Shown here piece after piece: positions 40,115 to 52,529 of a stretch of DNA of 64,000 bases. Location: the NCBI GenBank assembly GCA_963556695.1, contig CAUWAG010000011.1:1-64000 (forward strand), given 5' to 3'. This DNA comes from Anthostomella pinea. Taxonomy: Eukaryota; Ascomycota; Sordariomycetes; Xylariales; Xylariaceae. A program made the position numbers and the translations under genes. The notes beneath the pieces were generated by a model. It searched no databases, was not told the origin of the DNA, and was given only the letters and a program-made list of their open reading frames with translations. The first letter of the stretch is position 1. Each line of letters opens with the position of its first letter.

Positions 40115-43100
40115 TACCTGCCTGGCTTCCTGCACCGCTATTGCTCTTGACGCTTTTGATGCGTCTGTTTTGCATGCTGTTTAGAGGTATTGGCGTCATA
40201 AAAGGAATAACAGAGGGGCTGTGAGCCACCCCGTTATGGCAGCAGTTATGATCTTCAGCCTGCCCGTCTTGGGCGGCAAGTCTCTGAGTGGCATGACTGT
40301 AAATGAAACCAAGAAACAGCTGCATTATGGTCACACTATTCTCCTTTTTATAAAGAGCTTTAACCGAGTTATATAACTCAAAGATATGCCCAGCAAAAAA
40401 GCCACAAGTGTCGCAACTTGCTGCAAGTGGTTCTAGGGCTGCAATAATAGGAGAGGCAAGTTTTTCAAGTCAAGTACTTCGTGACCAGGCCTGCCACTAC
40501 TTCGAGTGCTCGCATGAAGGTTCTCGTAGTGTTGATTTCGGCTTTGAACTTTGCGTGACCAACTCGCTTAGTGTCTGTTACGCTCTCCGAGATAGGCGTT
40601 CTCTGTTTGGTTCGGTCACTGAGGGATTGTTAACTGGCCTGTCGCTTCTCCATTGGAAGGTTTGTGGGTGGACTTTCTGCAAGCCGCTTTCAAGTATTAA
40701 ATATCTGCTTGGTTTGGCTTGAGACATGATGAGGGATCGATCTACACAGCCTGTTTACTCGCATTCAAGAAGGCAGCAAGCGCAAGCTTCTTGGCGGTGT
40801 TACCCTTTTTGTAATAAAGGAGGGGGCCGTCAGTAGATCCACAAATGACTCAGCCCAAGGGTGAATTTTGGTTCCTTCAATGTATTTCTTTGTCTAACCA
40901 GGGCTCAAGACATGGTTATCAGAGGACCTATCCCCATCAGATTCTGGATGGTTATTATGAGACCTTGTGCGGTGGGTCCGGGAAATGTCGTTCAGAACGG
41001 GCTTAGAAGCATCGCGGTTCGACATCAGAGCACCACTGCCAGGGTCGGTAGCCAAGGGTTTTTGGCACAATTGAAGAGACAGACCTCTGGAGAAAGAGGT
41101 GACCAGTATATTTACAGATAGTTTGGCCACTAGAAAACGGGCTTCGACATCTTTGTCATCGTTTATACAGTTCAGGCTCGACACAGGTGTGGCTTAGGAC
41201 CAGGTAAACTCATCAGCATTAGCATTCTCCAGGCTGCTATAATTCTGGTTATAGTCTTTAATACCTGTTACGGAGGTGACAAGATCAGTCTAAGCTTTCT
41301 CGTAATAAGTATATTACTTACACATATACATAGTGTTAACCATGTTATGGCAGGCTGATGGTTGTTTTGTAGAAGCAGCGGCTTGGCAAAGGCTGATAGT
41401 ACTGTTGTCCAAGTCTGTACCACCGGCATTTTCAAGGAATGCGCTGGGCTGGCTTAAAATGCTTGCCGGGTCATTATTGGATGGTTTCCCGCGACTGAAA
41501 GCTCCAGTGTCCTGTTATATTGGGGTTTGAATAGTGAAACCTCTCCCAAAGGATCGCTGGACACTCTGGGTCTGATAGCAGTTGAGTGCCTCATTGTCGA
41601 CTTAAAGGACAAGATTGCTGTGGATTGAAGGCATCTAGAGGAAGCTCATAGGTTGCCGAGGGTTTTTTTTTATGTAGGAGCAGCAGTTATTTGCTTTGGC
41701 TTTGGCTTTGGTGGCTGCTACTCCTTGAACTTCAGAGTAGATATTCAGACAAGATAAAGCAAAACTGAGTCAGAACACTTTCCTCCCAAATGATTGAGGA
41801 AAGACGACTTATATACTTTACACCCTGCCATAAAACCCAGCTCTCAATCCATATTAGTAGCAATGCCTGATTATCATCATGTACTAGGGGTTACCGAGAT
41901 AAGTCTAACGTGTTTGAAGTCCAGAATAGGTTATAGCTCTTAAGAAAGCGGTATATGACCATCTGCCACGTCTCTGCCTCCTTTCAACCCCTGACCATCT
42001 CAAAATGACAATACCAGGGAAATATCATACGATGGTCTGTAGCCACACCTGATTTCATTTCACCAAGATCGTCAAGAATGGGTCAAAATCAGCTTCACGA
42101 GTTCTCCGGCAGTAAGACCCTTTCTGCAGATGGCTGTGAAGGAGTATACGACGTGTCAGAAATGTTGACCTGGGCTAATCGGGAGGCCTGTTAGGGGCTG
42201 GCTAGCCGGAGAGTCGCATCTGGCAAGGTTGAAACGGGGTCACCAGCAATTCCTCCAAGAGGTGCTTAGCATGAGGATATGGGGTACAGGAACAAGATAC
42301 CCTGTTTATGGTAGACGAGGCGTTTACTCATGCTTATATAGCCTAATATGCTCTACCTTGATTGTGGGTGATCCTGACCTTTAGTCCAGCTTGTCACTAG
42401 CCAAGAACATGCATAAGGAGATTGTAGCGAGGCCAAGATAAAAACTTCCTGAAGAGGTCGTCGTAACGGGCAAGCAATGCCTTATAAGCCTTGTGATATT
42501 TCAGAGTGTCGTCAAGGCTGAAAGCAGGCGTTGAAGATGGTGCCAACTCTGTTACATTGATTTTTTGTATCTTCCGCAGCTTTTGAGCATGTACCATAGC
42601 TTCGCGAAGACCAGAAAAGTTTTTCAATGCAGGGGTTGCTTCCAACTGCCTACCACCACAAGGGTTGCAGGATTGTAGGCAGTAATGCGTTAAATTAGCA
42701 GGTACCAGTCGAGGAGCATCCATCTGCTCGATGGCTTAGCCATTATATCTTCAAGGGTTATACAACAAGGATACAGATACTGCCAGTCAGGTAGCACCAT
42801 AGGCGGCATTTTAGTGCGCGACTCCTTAACCAGGCGCACGCCACTTTGCATTTATGAGCCCTCGGTGATTAGCATCAGCTTGATGGAGTCAAGAAGCCAT
42901 AATGGATATAGAATTTTGTGAAGAGACAGTCTTGTTGGCATCGTAACTCTTGTGAGCATCCGTTATCAAGTCATATTGCTTGCACGGAAGAACCCCTTAC
43001 TGATGTTGAGATTTTAGACCAGAAACTTTTTCTAATAGATGGATACCCCGTCTGAGATGACTATTGCCTTCTACAAAGCTCAATCGTTGCTGTGACATGC

Positions 43101-44143
43101 TGCAGGTATTGGCGGAGCCGCTGACCCTTCAGCCTTGTCCGACTGGATGTTGGGTCAAATTATGACCTGCACTGTTAGTTGCCTGATGAGGAAAATCTGC
43201 TGCCGTTTCTCGCTTCTAGCATCACAAGCTGGTAAATTAGAAATTCATGCCCCCTGTAGCTTAGAGAAGGCCGTAATGAGGTGATGGTACAAATCTTTGT
43301 GCCGTTTTTCACTGGGCAGGTTTATAGCCTGGCCAGGACATGACGTGAGGTGCTACTATACAGATCTGGTGACTTTTTCTATGGGCGTTCATGGAAGTGC
43401 CCAAGTCGAGTGTGACGAGCTGACTATTTGGCCTATTTGATGACTTATAAGGCAGCCACAGCACGCAAGTTCAAAGGCCAAGGATATATCACAAGCAATA
43501 CTGTAATAACACAATTGATAATAAAGCCATATGCTAATTACAGGATGTAAATATACCGGAGGCTACTGATACCACTGATGAACGAAGGCTATTTAGAATA
43601 TAGACTGGGCTGTGACAGAGTCAGGCATAGCGTGGTCTGAACTGAGCAAAGGGAAGAAGAGGTACAAGTGGACTTGGGAGGTATATGAGGGATTGATCCC
43701 ATTTCTGGGTGCGTGAAAAGCAGCGAGAGGTTGCACGCTCGAGGATTGCCCGACAGGGCAGGTGCCCAAAATGGCATGTTCGAGCCACCATTTCCGGAAG
43801 CGGCCTTGCCGTTTCTTATAATACTTTTTAATCTTTTATTATTTAATTTGAATATTTAATTTTACTTATACGTTTTAAAATGATAAATGATAAATATAAT
43901 ATAATGTTATATATAAATTATTTTATTAAGTGACTTTATAAAAGTATTTTAGATTCATGTTAAATATATATATTATATATATCATATCTTATAGCTTTAT
44001 AACATATTTTATAGTTTCTTGTCTCGTTTTTGTTCTTAACTTCATTTTGGAAGAGCTTATATAAACTGGTTTTCCTCGAAGTCTCGCTAATCCGTTCATA
44101 CCAGCCCAGTCAATGACATCATCTCGGTCATGTCAAGTGAAGA
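40115..44143. other. Long gene-poor stretch, probably decayed repeats
   Basis: No gene supported. A minus-strand frame at 42397-42723 has no known motif and may be a transposon remnant (DDTLKYHKAYKALLARYDDL). 43810-44060 is strongly AT-rich. Confidence 0.45.
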
Positions 44144-45558
44144 TCAAGGGGTATGAATCGCTTCTGCTACTATTAAATCTTCCTCCCCCATCTGCAAGAT
44201 GGCGCGTCTGTACCAAGGCCAATATGTGTCCCGTCCCCACGCAGCTATATGCCGCAAGGCGTGGATTATCTGGAACATGCCGACAATAGTATCTGTCCCC
44301 CCTATCACCTTCTTCGCCCACAGCACCTGACAATAGTTAGCTCGTGTCGCATTGCGAAGGGGCAAGATGCATATACCGTCTGCCTGCCCGACCTTGTGGT
44401 CGCAGCGAACGACCACTCGTGCCCCTGGATGATTAAGGCTGGAAGAAAGGGAATCAGGCCCAGTCTTGTCGTCGCAGATTGCGACGACAGTAGGTTCTCG
44501 AGGAGAGTCCACTGCGCGGCCTGCCAGACGCCCAGCTGTACCTGCGCCTCTTGGTACCCCTCACCAGGTCTCTTAGACTCGGCACTGAGCATGATCGGCC
44601 GGCGTCGCAGCGGGTGGTAGTCGGTGTGGTTGATGTAGAGCAGTCTCTGCCGTAGCTCGTTGATCTTGTCGGCATCCAGCCCCTGCGGCTCGATGAAGAG
44701 AGAGAAATCCACCATCTTCGCGCCCTGTTGATGGTCCTTCAGTCTCGCCGTCGTGCAGGGCATAGCGCGAACGCGGACCGGGTGGTCTCGGCGCTGGGCC
44801 CCATCTGCCGGCATCGAGGTCCGTTCCAGTGTTTCGCCCCTAATGACGCCCAGGGCCAGTTCGAAAACCGGCCAGTGAATGAGGGTATTCCACGTCGCCT
44901 CGGCGTGTCCTTCGTTGCAGCACTCGGTGGCCGCTTCGTACACTTCCATGATCCGGTCCAGAGACAGATGCGGAACGAAGGGATCGTCGGCCAGCTGGAA
45001 CATGGAAGGGTGGAAGTCGGAGAATTCGGCGTCAATCCTCGCGCGGGTCTCGATTTCGGCGGCCAGATAGCCGGGCACGAAGGGCAGCCGCGTTTGGAAG
45101 CCGCTGAGAGCTTTCACCATGGCTATGAGCTCAGTCGGCATGCGGGGATCAGTGGCCCTGATCTGCGTGACGACGACGGGCTCATGCGTGGCAACCTCGA
45201 GTGCGGCCAAGCGCTTGGAGGGTGAGAGTCGGGACGATCGCTTGGAAGGGGATGTCGCTGAGGATCGCTTGCTAAGGTTGTCGGAATACCGCCCAGAGCC
45301 CCACCGCCGTGGTGTACGCTCTTCGTCTCGGCCCAGCTTATCCTCCTGGTCCTCCTGGTCCTTGGGGTTCTCGCCGCCATCGTCCTCAGTCCGGAGTCTC
45401 TTGGTAGGTGACGATGACATGGCGTCGAGGATCGTGTCGGCGGTCGACTGGCTCGGCGTGGGCACTTGCTGGTGTTGTTGCAGGTTACGTTTCCGGGGCT
45501 TCGGCGGCTGTTGCGGTGCCGCGTCACCAATGTTGTCGAGCCAGGAGAAAATGTTCAT
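44144..45558 (-). CDS. PD-(D/E)XK nuclease-like fungal protein, 454 residues
   Basis: Two exons on the minus strand: 44377-45558 and 44144-44326; the intron is GTATAT...GTCAG with GAGCTAAC branch, phase 0. The N-terminal 130 residues are disordered and charged, with SPSKR-type repeats (KRSSATSPSKRSSRLSPSKR). The conserved part shows MVDFSLFIEP, then MLSAESKRPG and QVQLGVWQAAQW, an arrangement of D, E-x-K and Q that fits a PD-(D/E)XK core. It ends with GMFQIIHALRHIAAW and YWPWYRR. Fungal genomes carry many such proteins; biochemical function is unknown and nuclease activity is unproven. It borders the AT-rich block. Start ATG at 45558. Confidence 0.75.
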
Positions 45559-46979
45559 TCAGACTGCGGCTCAAGATGCATGTAGTACCTAGACAGTGCA
45601 GGTGAGATGCGAAGATGTAGATAGTAAGAATCAAAGCGAAAGGACAGGAGCTTCAATAGACTGAAGCAAGTAAGTCGAAGAACGAGGGACGGCCAGACAA
45701 CGGCTAGAAGTGGAGTCAGACATCCATTACTCATTACTGGTGCTAGTACCCCTGCATATGCCTCTACCTGGTATTTACAGATCCTCGCAGGCCCCGTTAA
45801 ATGCTAATAGCAAGGTATATCTAATTATCGGGTAGTTTATAAGCTTTAGTATTTAAAAATAAGGTTAAAAAGTTATGTAAATATTTTCTTTTCATAGGAT
45901 CGACTTTACAATCGATTTATAATAATATTTAAATATAAAGTTAAATAAGTTAATAAAATTTAAAAAATGTTACATACAATACGTAAAGAGGTAACGTAAT
46001 TAAAGGCGATCGTGGAAATTTACAGTTAAACACGGGTTTATTAAAGCTATTAAAAATCCATAATGCATATAAATAAATTTAAAACAATATTAGGTTTAAA
46101 GAATTAAAATTCTTAAAATACTTTATTTATAACGAATAAATTATTTGATAGATTTAAGTAACTTTTTAAAATCTAAATAAATAAATGATTATAAGTTTTA
46201 AAAGATTCTGTTTTAATTGAATAAGTAACTATATTTTAAATATAATATATATTAAAAGCGAATTTTATATAAATATTATTATAATAAGAAATACTATTAT
46301 AAAAGTAATTTTAATATTACGTAAAATATTATTATATAAGAGAAATATAATCATTAAAAAGATATTATTAGGAAAAAGCTATTATTACAAATAAGATATT
46401 ATCTTCATAATATATATATATATATATGTATTATAACTTAAAAAGCTACCGTAAAAGAGATATTAATATCGCAAAAGAATTGTTATTTTGGTAAAAGCTT
46501 TTGTTTTTTATTATTATTATTATTATAGACGTATATTTGTAAGATATTTAGTAAATATAGAATTTTTGCTTTTATAAGTAACGACATTAAAGATATTTAA
46601 ATAAAGTATTATAATTAATTGTTTAAAAGCTTTATTAAATTTTAAAGTAAAAGCCTTTTATATAAACTTACTTAAAAAGTGTGGCTAAGTAAAAGCCTTT
46701 TATAAAGGCTTTAAACTACCCGCAGACTTAATATACCTTATCAACTATTTTTAAAGCTTTTATAAAGCCCCAAGGCTAGCCGCGGGCATCGAGGCTAATA
46801 AGTCGCGTAGTTAATAAGGCCATATTAATCACTCTAGGTTTTACTTTATTAAAGTTAATCCGGTATTTTAGTAAAACTCGAAGTTTAATTTTTATAAGTT
46901 ATAAGTTGGATCTATGTGATTCCACAGTCAAACCATCTATAAAGAACCCACATATATGATTAGATAAGAGATTAGATAC

Positions 46980-47034
46980 TGGATTGTGAGGTCACTTAGC
47001 CAGACCTGCAGGTCCAGCTAGACCTCACAATCCA
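46980..47034. repeat. Nested palindrome in a GC island
   Basis: 14-bp perfect inverted arms (TGGATTGTGAGGTC / GACCTCACAATCCA) enclose a 12-bp palindrome GACCTGCAGGTC. The whole 55 bp could form a cruciform or hairpin. Possibly a foldback mini-element. Confidence 0.8.
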
Positions 47035-47573
47035 ACCCATCAGCAACATCATGACTTTGACCCATACTCGAGTATTATGATTGATCGGTCAAGCCTGTTC
47101 TAACAGTTTTAAATATTGTCTTATGCGTGTTTTTTATACGTAACGATTACGTCGTTTACGTAAAACAATATTATATTTTTCTTCTTTATATAATAGTGTA
47201 GCTTATATGAAAACGGATTGAATCTTAAGCTAGGTGAAAATTTTAAACATTTCTTTTACTATAGCAGTAAAGAAACGTTTAGCTTATAAAGCGCCTTGTT
47301 TAATTAAAAAAACAAGATTTATTATAATAGCCGTGTAGAATTTATATAAACATCTTTTTATTAATAAGGGTATTGTCAGATTCCAAAGGGTTGACAAGCC
47401 TATGGTCTTGAGCGGTAGCTGCAATCGTTGTTATCATTTCTCAGCTATCCCAATTGAGTGGTATCTACACCTATTTGTACAGCTCTAGAGATGCAAGAGA
47501 CGATCTTCCGGCTCACCTTTTCCCGAGTCAATGTACGATTCAGGTTGCTAGTCATGGCAGCCTCTTTGACTAG

Positions 47574-47801
47574 CTACCTGACTAGCCAGCACTCCAAAGG
47601 GCATATACCTTTAGAGATCCCTTGAATCTGACAGGTATATATAAAGGCGTTAATAACGTCGTACTGGATTATTTCGATGTTAAGTTTAACTGCTAAGGCT
47701 ATTAAGGTTTTAAACGATCTTTTAAAAATAGTAGCTATATACGTTTGGTTTAAATGCACCCTTTTTAGTAATTTCTTTTCATTATAAAACGTGCTTTGCA
47801 C
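47574..47801 (-). pseudogene. Copia reverse transcriptase trace
   Basis: The minus strand reads TYIATIFKRSFKTLIALAVK, then LNIEIIQYDVINAFIY, which is the start of copia RT (pattern ...R-x2-LA-A...D-x-E-x2-QYD-V-NAF). The AT-biased codons show heavy C-to-T change. The rest of pol should lie upstream, toward higher coordinates, but is too decayed to read. Confidence 0.7.
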
Positions 47802-48626
47802 TTAATAAACCTTTTGTACTTATTAAACTTGTAAACATATACTTCTATGCAGTTTAAAATTGAATAATGTTGTATTAATAAGTCTTTTTTGGATTTTAAT
47901 TTATAACTTTATGTCGTTATAACTTTTTAAATGATCTTTTTTGGTTATTCTGAACAAGTATTTTAGTAAATAAGTTACTAATTTATTACGCTGCCGTAGC
48001 GCTTTTTAAAAAGTCGCTTATATAGTTTGAATCTTTTTTATAAAGCTCTCTTAATGCTTCTCTAATTTAAGGTGTTCTATACCGATCGTTTTACAAGCAA
48101 AGCTTTCAGGCTTGCAAAAAATATTACTTTTTAAGCCGTAAATCTTTTTTAAAGGTTTTAGAAAAAATTCTCACAATCTTTATTTTCTTTTTAAATACCA
48201 TGACAGCGTAAGGCGGATGGGAAATTAAACGGTAATAAAAGTAATAGGGTAAACTTTACCGTAGTATACGTGTGTTTAATTTTAATAAATTTAAAAAATT
48301 CGTTTTTTAAACTTGTATCTTTGTTGGGATTATTGGGCTTTTTGCACTTTTGTTTTTTACTTTTGGTAAAAAGAGGGGTTAGTTCATGTATAGTTTATCA
48401 GGATTTTCATCGTTATTTTAAACATATTCGTTAAACTTAAATAAAGCGTACTTATTAATTATAGCTTGTATTTTTTAACAGTTTCTGTTTTTAAGTTGTT
48501 TTAGACCCTTTTTTTATTCTTATTAAATACTTCGTTCTTATTAAAAGCGATATCTTTTTGATGCAAGCAGGTATGGGGGTCAAATATGTTGTTGTATGTG
48601 GGTTGGTTATCTAGCTAGCTAGGTGA

Positions 48627-48654
48627 GGGCTGCTACCATATATGGTAGCAGCCC
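48627..48654. repeat. Perfect 28-bp palindrome in a GC island
   Basis: Half-site GGGCTGCTACCATA is followed by its exact reverse complement. It sits inside an approximately 160-bp island of normal base composition within AT-rich DNA. Confidence 0.9.
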
Positions 48655-51390
48655 CTCCTTATCTTATCTATCTAGCCGCCACCTGATTCGCCAGCGCCCC
48701 CACTTACGGTGGGCCTTTCTTGTGATGTGTGTCACTTTTATATTTATTAATTTATTTAAATAAGGTAATTGTATAAAGTAAATATTTGATTTATACTTTA
48801 AAACTAAATTTGTTTGATTTTCAGCGATTTAGTCTTATATCGGTTATTATTACCTAAGTTTTGTAGTTATAAACTTAGAAATGTGTTTAGTTAAAACGCT
48901 TGTTTAAAGCTAGTAGTTGGCTTATTTTCCTTGTAATTGCTTTAAAAACATATTTAAAAGGGGGTTTTATTTACTCTTTTTAGTGTTTAATTATGAAAAT
49001 ATGTAACTGCTTTATTTTTTTAACTATAAAAAGGTCGGTAATTCAGCACCGATTTGCATTGCTTGCGTGTTGTTTTTAATATACTTTTACGCGTTTGGTA
49101 TTTCCGTTTTAAGCTTGTATATTAAGAACCGATGGCTTTATTTTAATCGCGTGAGGTTTTAGCTATTCCTTTATATTCAGCGTGTTCATATATGTTTTAT
49201 GATTTATTTCAATTATTTCAACTTTAATATCGTTCTAGTGTTTTAGTTATGAGAAGTACGTTAATACTATATAGAAAATTATTTACGTAGTTTGATTTTT
49301 AAAAGCATGTTTTTATAAAATAACTCGTTTAGTAGCAAACTTTTATAATTATTAAAGTTAAAGGCTAATTTTTAAAAAAACCTTTATTGTTAAATCGTAG
49401 TGCTTTTTATATATGCTGTTTAGCTTGAAATATTTATATAACTTGCATTTTATTTTCGCTAGTTTTTAAATAACTACTTTTTAACATGCGGGTATTAACC
49501 ATTTTAAAGCCTTTAAGCTACGATCTTTTAATGGTTAATATTATAACGACGACTTTTTTAAAAAGAAAAGTTTGTAAAACTATAAATTATATAAATACTC
49601 TTTACTTAGTTATACGGTATAAAAAATAACATTTAAGTCGTTCGCCTAGTAATTAAAAATATATTAGCCGTATATGTCTTTAATCTAGCCATTTAAGTTG
49701 TTATTATTATTCTAAATAAATTTTTGGGGGTTTATACGGAAATATAAGAGTAGTAAAAAGGAAAAGGTAATAAGCTATATTTAAAAAGCTATTAATCGTG
49801 CTTCAAATGCATATTTGTATATTACCGTACGCTTAAGTAGGTAAAAAGCGATTTTTTAACTATACGCTATATCTTAATAGGGTATTTTTTAAACTAAGTC
49901 AACGTTATGCTTGATTTATAATCGTAATAATGCTTTTATTGTTTAAAATAAATAAATATGTTAGTAAAAAATTATTTAATTTAACCGATATAAATGCTAT
50001 TAGCATCTTCCTTATCATTTTGTAATAAAGTTATTTTTAAATCTCTTCAAACTTTTTTCTTTTAAGTTGATAAGTTTTTATTATTATTTTAAAAAAAAAG
50101 TTTTTTTAATTTTTTTTTTTATTTTTTTTTACTTACGTAAAGAGCAAATATAGGCTTATAGTTTGAATTATTTAAGGCTTAGGTTACTTTTTTAACAAGA
50201 TATTCTTTAATTCACAATCTGTTTTATGCTTTTTCTTTGAATATATAAAAATAATTTGTTAATGCGTGTTTTATTTTATACGATAAATATTCTGAATAAT
50301 CCTTATTTTTATTTCTTTTGTTTTTTTATTGGCGTTTAATTTGGTTTTCTTTTTTCAAGCTTTTTGCTTTTTAATTTTTAATTCTTTTTACCAAAGCCTT
50401 TGCCGTTATAAGTAAAACCAAATGTACTTTTAAAAGTTCGTTTAACTTTATTACTAGTCCGTGAAATAGCCTTCGTACAATCGTTAATAAGATTTTAGTG
50501 TTTAAAAATCCCGTGCTAGATTTATTTGTTTTTTATAACCGTATAAATACTTAACTATATAAGAAATGCTTTAAACATTGCCTTTAGCAAGTTTTTAGCT
50601 TATAAGTTTGCATTAAGCGTTTTAAGAATTTCTTTTTAGTAAGCTTTTATAAAAGCGATTTAAAAAAAAACAATCTCTCTTGTTAACTTTTTAAGATTTT
50701 TAAAAGGGTAAAATGTTATTTCATAATATTCTCTTAGATTTTTTCATTTATTTATATTAACTGTTTTACGCTAAGTTTGGAGATTAATATACTACTTTTA
50801 AATCAATTACTTTAAAATATAACAGGTAGTTTTATAATAATTTTAAATTCGGCCGTAGAAAGTATTATCAAGTTTACAAGTTTATTTCCCTATTATCGTT
50901 AAATTTAATAGCATTGACACGTTATTATTTTGATTATATTGAATGATTTTATTGTTTTTATTTCCATTATTTAGATCGGGATTAATTTTAATAATTTGGT
51001 TTGATTTCAAAGTCGTTCGTTTTTTCTCGTAGTTTTTTGTGCAAAAATCGTTTTTTTTAATAATTATATAATGTCCTTTTTTAAAACAAAGAAGTTAAGA
51101 GACTTAAGGTATTCGCTCTTAATTAAAACTCATAGTTTTATTTAAGCCATTTTCTTGTTTCCGATAGTAATATTAAAAAGTCTACTTTTTTAAGGTTTTA
51201 AAAGGTTGAAAAAATAAGCATTTAAATATGCAAGATAGATAAGGTTTGTTAAAAGGATCAGCAATAAGACCTTTAATTGTTACATTCAAGCTAATTATAA
51301 AAATAAAGTGTTTTTATATATTCTCTTTGTCTAGAATGTCTTTGCGACCATGGCCGTTTTGTGCTAGAGGGGACTGGATCAAGACGGAAT

Positions 51391-51485
51391 AACTAGGTTC
51401 CGTTGTTTACCTGTCGAGGTGCCTTCTTGTTGGATTAAAGGTGAGCCCAGAGGGCACCTTGACAGGTAGACACCGGAACCTAGTT
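51391..51485. repeat. 95-bp foldback element
   Basis: 33-bp inverted arms (51391-51423 and 51453-51485, 3 mismatches; arm begins AACTAGGTTCCG) flank a 29-bp centre. It supplies the last codons and stop of the small secreted-protein gene, so it may have been inserted into that gene. Confidence 0.85.
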
Positions 51486-51670
51486 GTTAAGGGCACTGCA
51501 TGTTCAGGATGTTCGAGCAGCGTAACGACTTGGTGACGGCCCATGCCGTAGACAGTGACGAAGACACAAAGAGCCACGACGACGGTAGTGAGAAAGTGCA
51601 CCTGTCAGAAAGATAAGACCCCTTGGCGTTGCCCTCGGTGTGTGTTGCTTACCAGTGCACAGGAGATCAT
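51407..51670 (-). CDS. Small secreted-protein gene, perhaps truncated, 70 residues
   Basis: Two exons on the minus strand: 51653-51670 and 51407-51601; intron GTAAGC...TGACAG, 51 nt. The N-terminus MISCALVHFLTTVVVALCVF forms a strong signal peptide, followed by GMGRHQVVTLLEHPEHAVPL. The remaining 24 codons lie in the foldback element at 51391-51485 and look unrelated. The gene is in a GC-rich island beside AT-rich DNA, the setting of many fungal effector genes. Whether it is expressed is unknown; it could be a relic. Confidence 0.45.
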
Positions 51671-52529
51671 CTAGTCATCCTATCCTAGCACCTGCGCCTT
51701 CGGATGTCTTGCGTGAAGGCTCAGGGCCACCGCAACATACGCTGCAGCCAGACATATGGCGTCCGCAGCATGCAAAGAAGCCTGTAAGCTTTCGTCGTAG
51801 TGGGGAATCTGTTCGCAGAGCTCGGGGGGTAGAAGGCTACAATCTCCAGTGGTATGTTCGTTGAGTTCAAATGCATGGTTGGCATCGTGGGAAGGCAGAT
51901 GCGAAGGGTGGATGGAGCTTAGACCCTGCGGCAATTCGTAGAAATTCGAAGAAGCTCAACCGAGATAGAGGTTGAAGGGGACTGAGCGAGCCGACTATTG
52001 GTAAAGAATCTGCCGATGGGCCGAAGAGGACGAGACGGACTTCAACTTATCCGGGGATATATAGCGGACAGGCACCATCTCGAACAGCCTATATGGTTCA
52101 ATAATCATGTGGCGCACCTTGTTTGAGACAAGGCTATTTAGGGTTCTGCTACACATGTGGGATGTGTTGATGTATTCCTGGCGAGACTGGCTGTCAGATG
52201 ATCTGCGTGGCTCAATGTTGGCTCCTCGCGAGCCTTCCAGTTCCTAGACATCCACCACCAGGTACAATGTCCAAACAGTCACACCCCCAGCCTGCTCAAT
52301 TTGAACTGCGGGGAAGTACTGGCCAGGTGTCACGGCGAGTGGCACCTAAGACGAGACAAAGCAGACGACAAGGGGGTAACAGACTCTATAGACGAAAATA
52401 TCGAAGATAAAGAAAGGAAGGAAAGAGAGCTAGATACAGGTAGGAGACAGAGCTATCTAGATGAACCCCTGGCCAGGGTGTGATGTGGGGCGCAGTAGGT
52501 TGCGCTGGTGTGTGCCTTCACACTGCCCT
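51671..52529. other. GC island, no gene recognised
   Basis: A minus-strand frame at 51680-51934 has no known motif. TGTCACGGCGAGTGGCACC at about 52328 resembles the inverted end of gypsy LTRs, but no partner end was found. Confidence 0.4.

Larger units (their letters stand above)
45780..51330. other. AT-rich block, probably RIP-degraded transposons
   Basis: Very AT-rich with stop codons in every frame and almost no open frames. Short GC-richer islands occur at about 46915-47100, 47380-47600 and 48560-48720. The copia RT trace at 47574-47801 indicates that at least part is decayed copia. An (AT)n run lies at 46408-46425 and A/T homopolymer runs near 50090-50130. Confidence 0.8.

Noticed and set aside
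40408..40722. Plus-strand frame of 104 codons
   Set aside because: Low-complexity translation with no family features in a gene-poor, decayed stretch.
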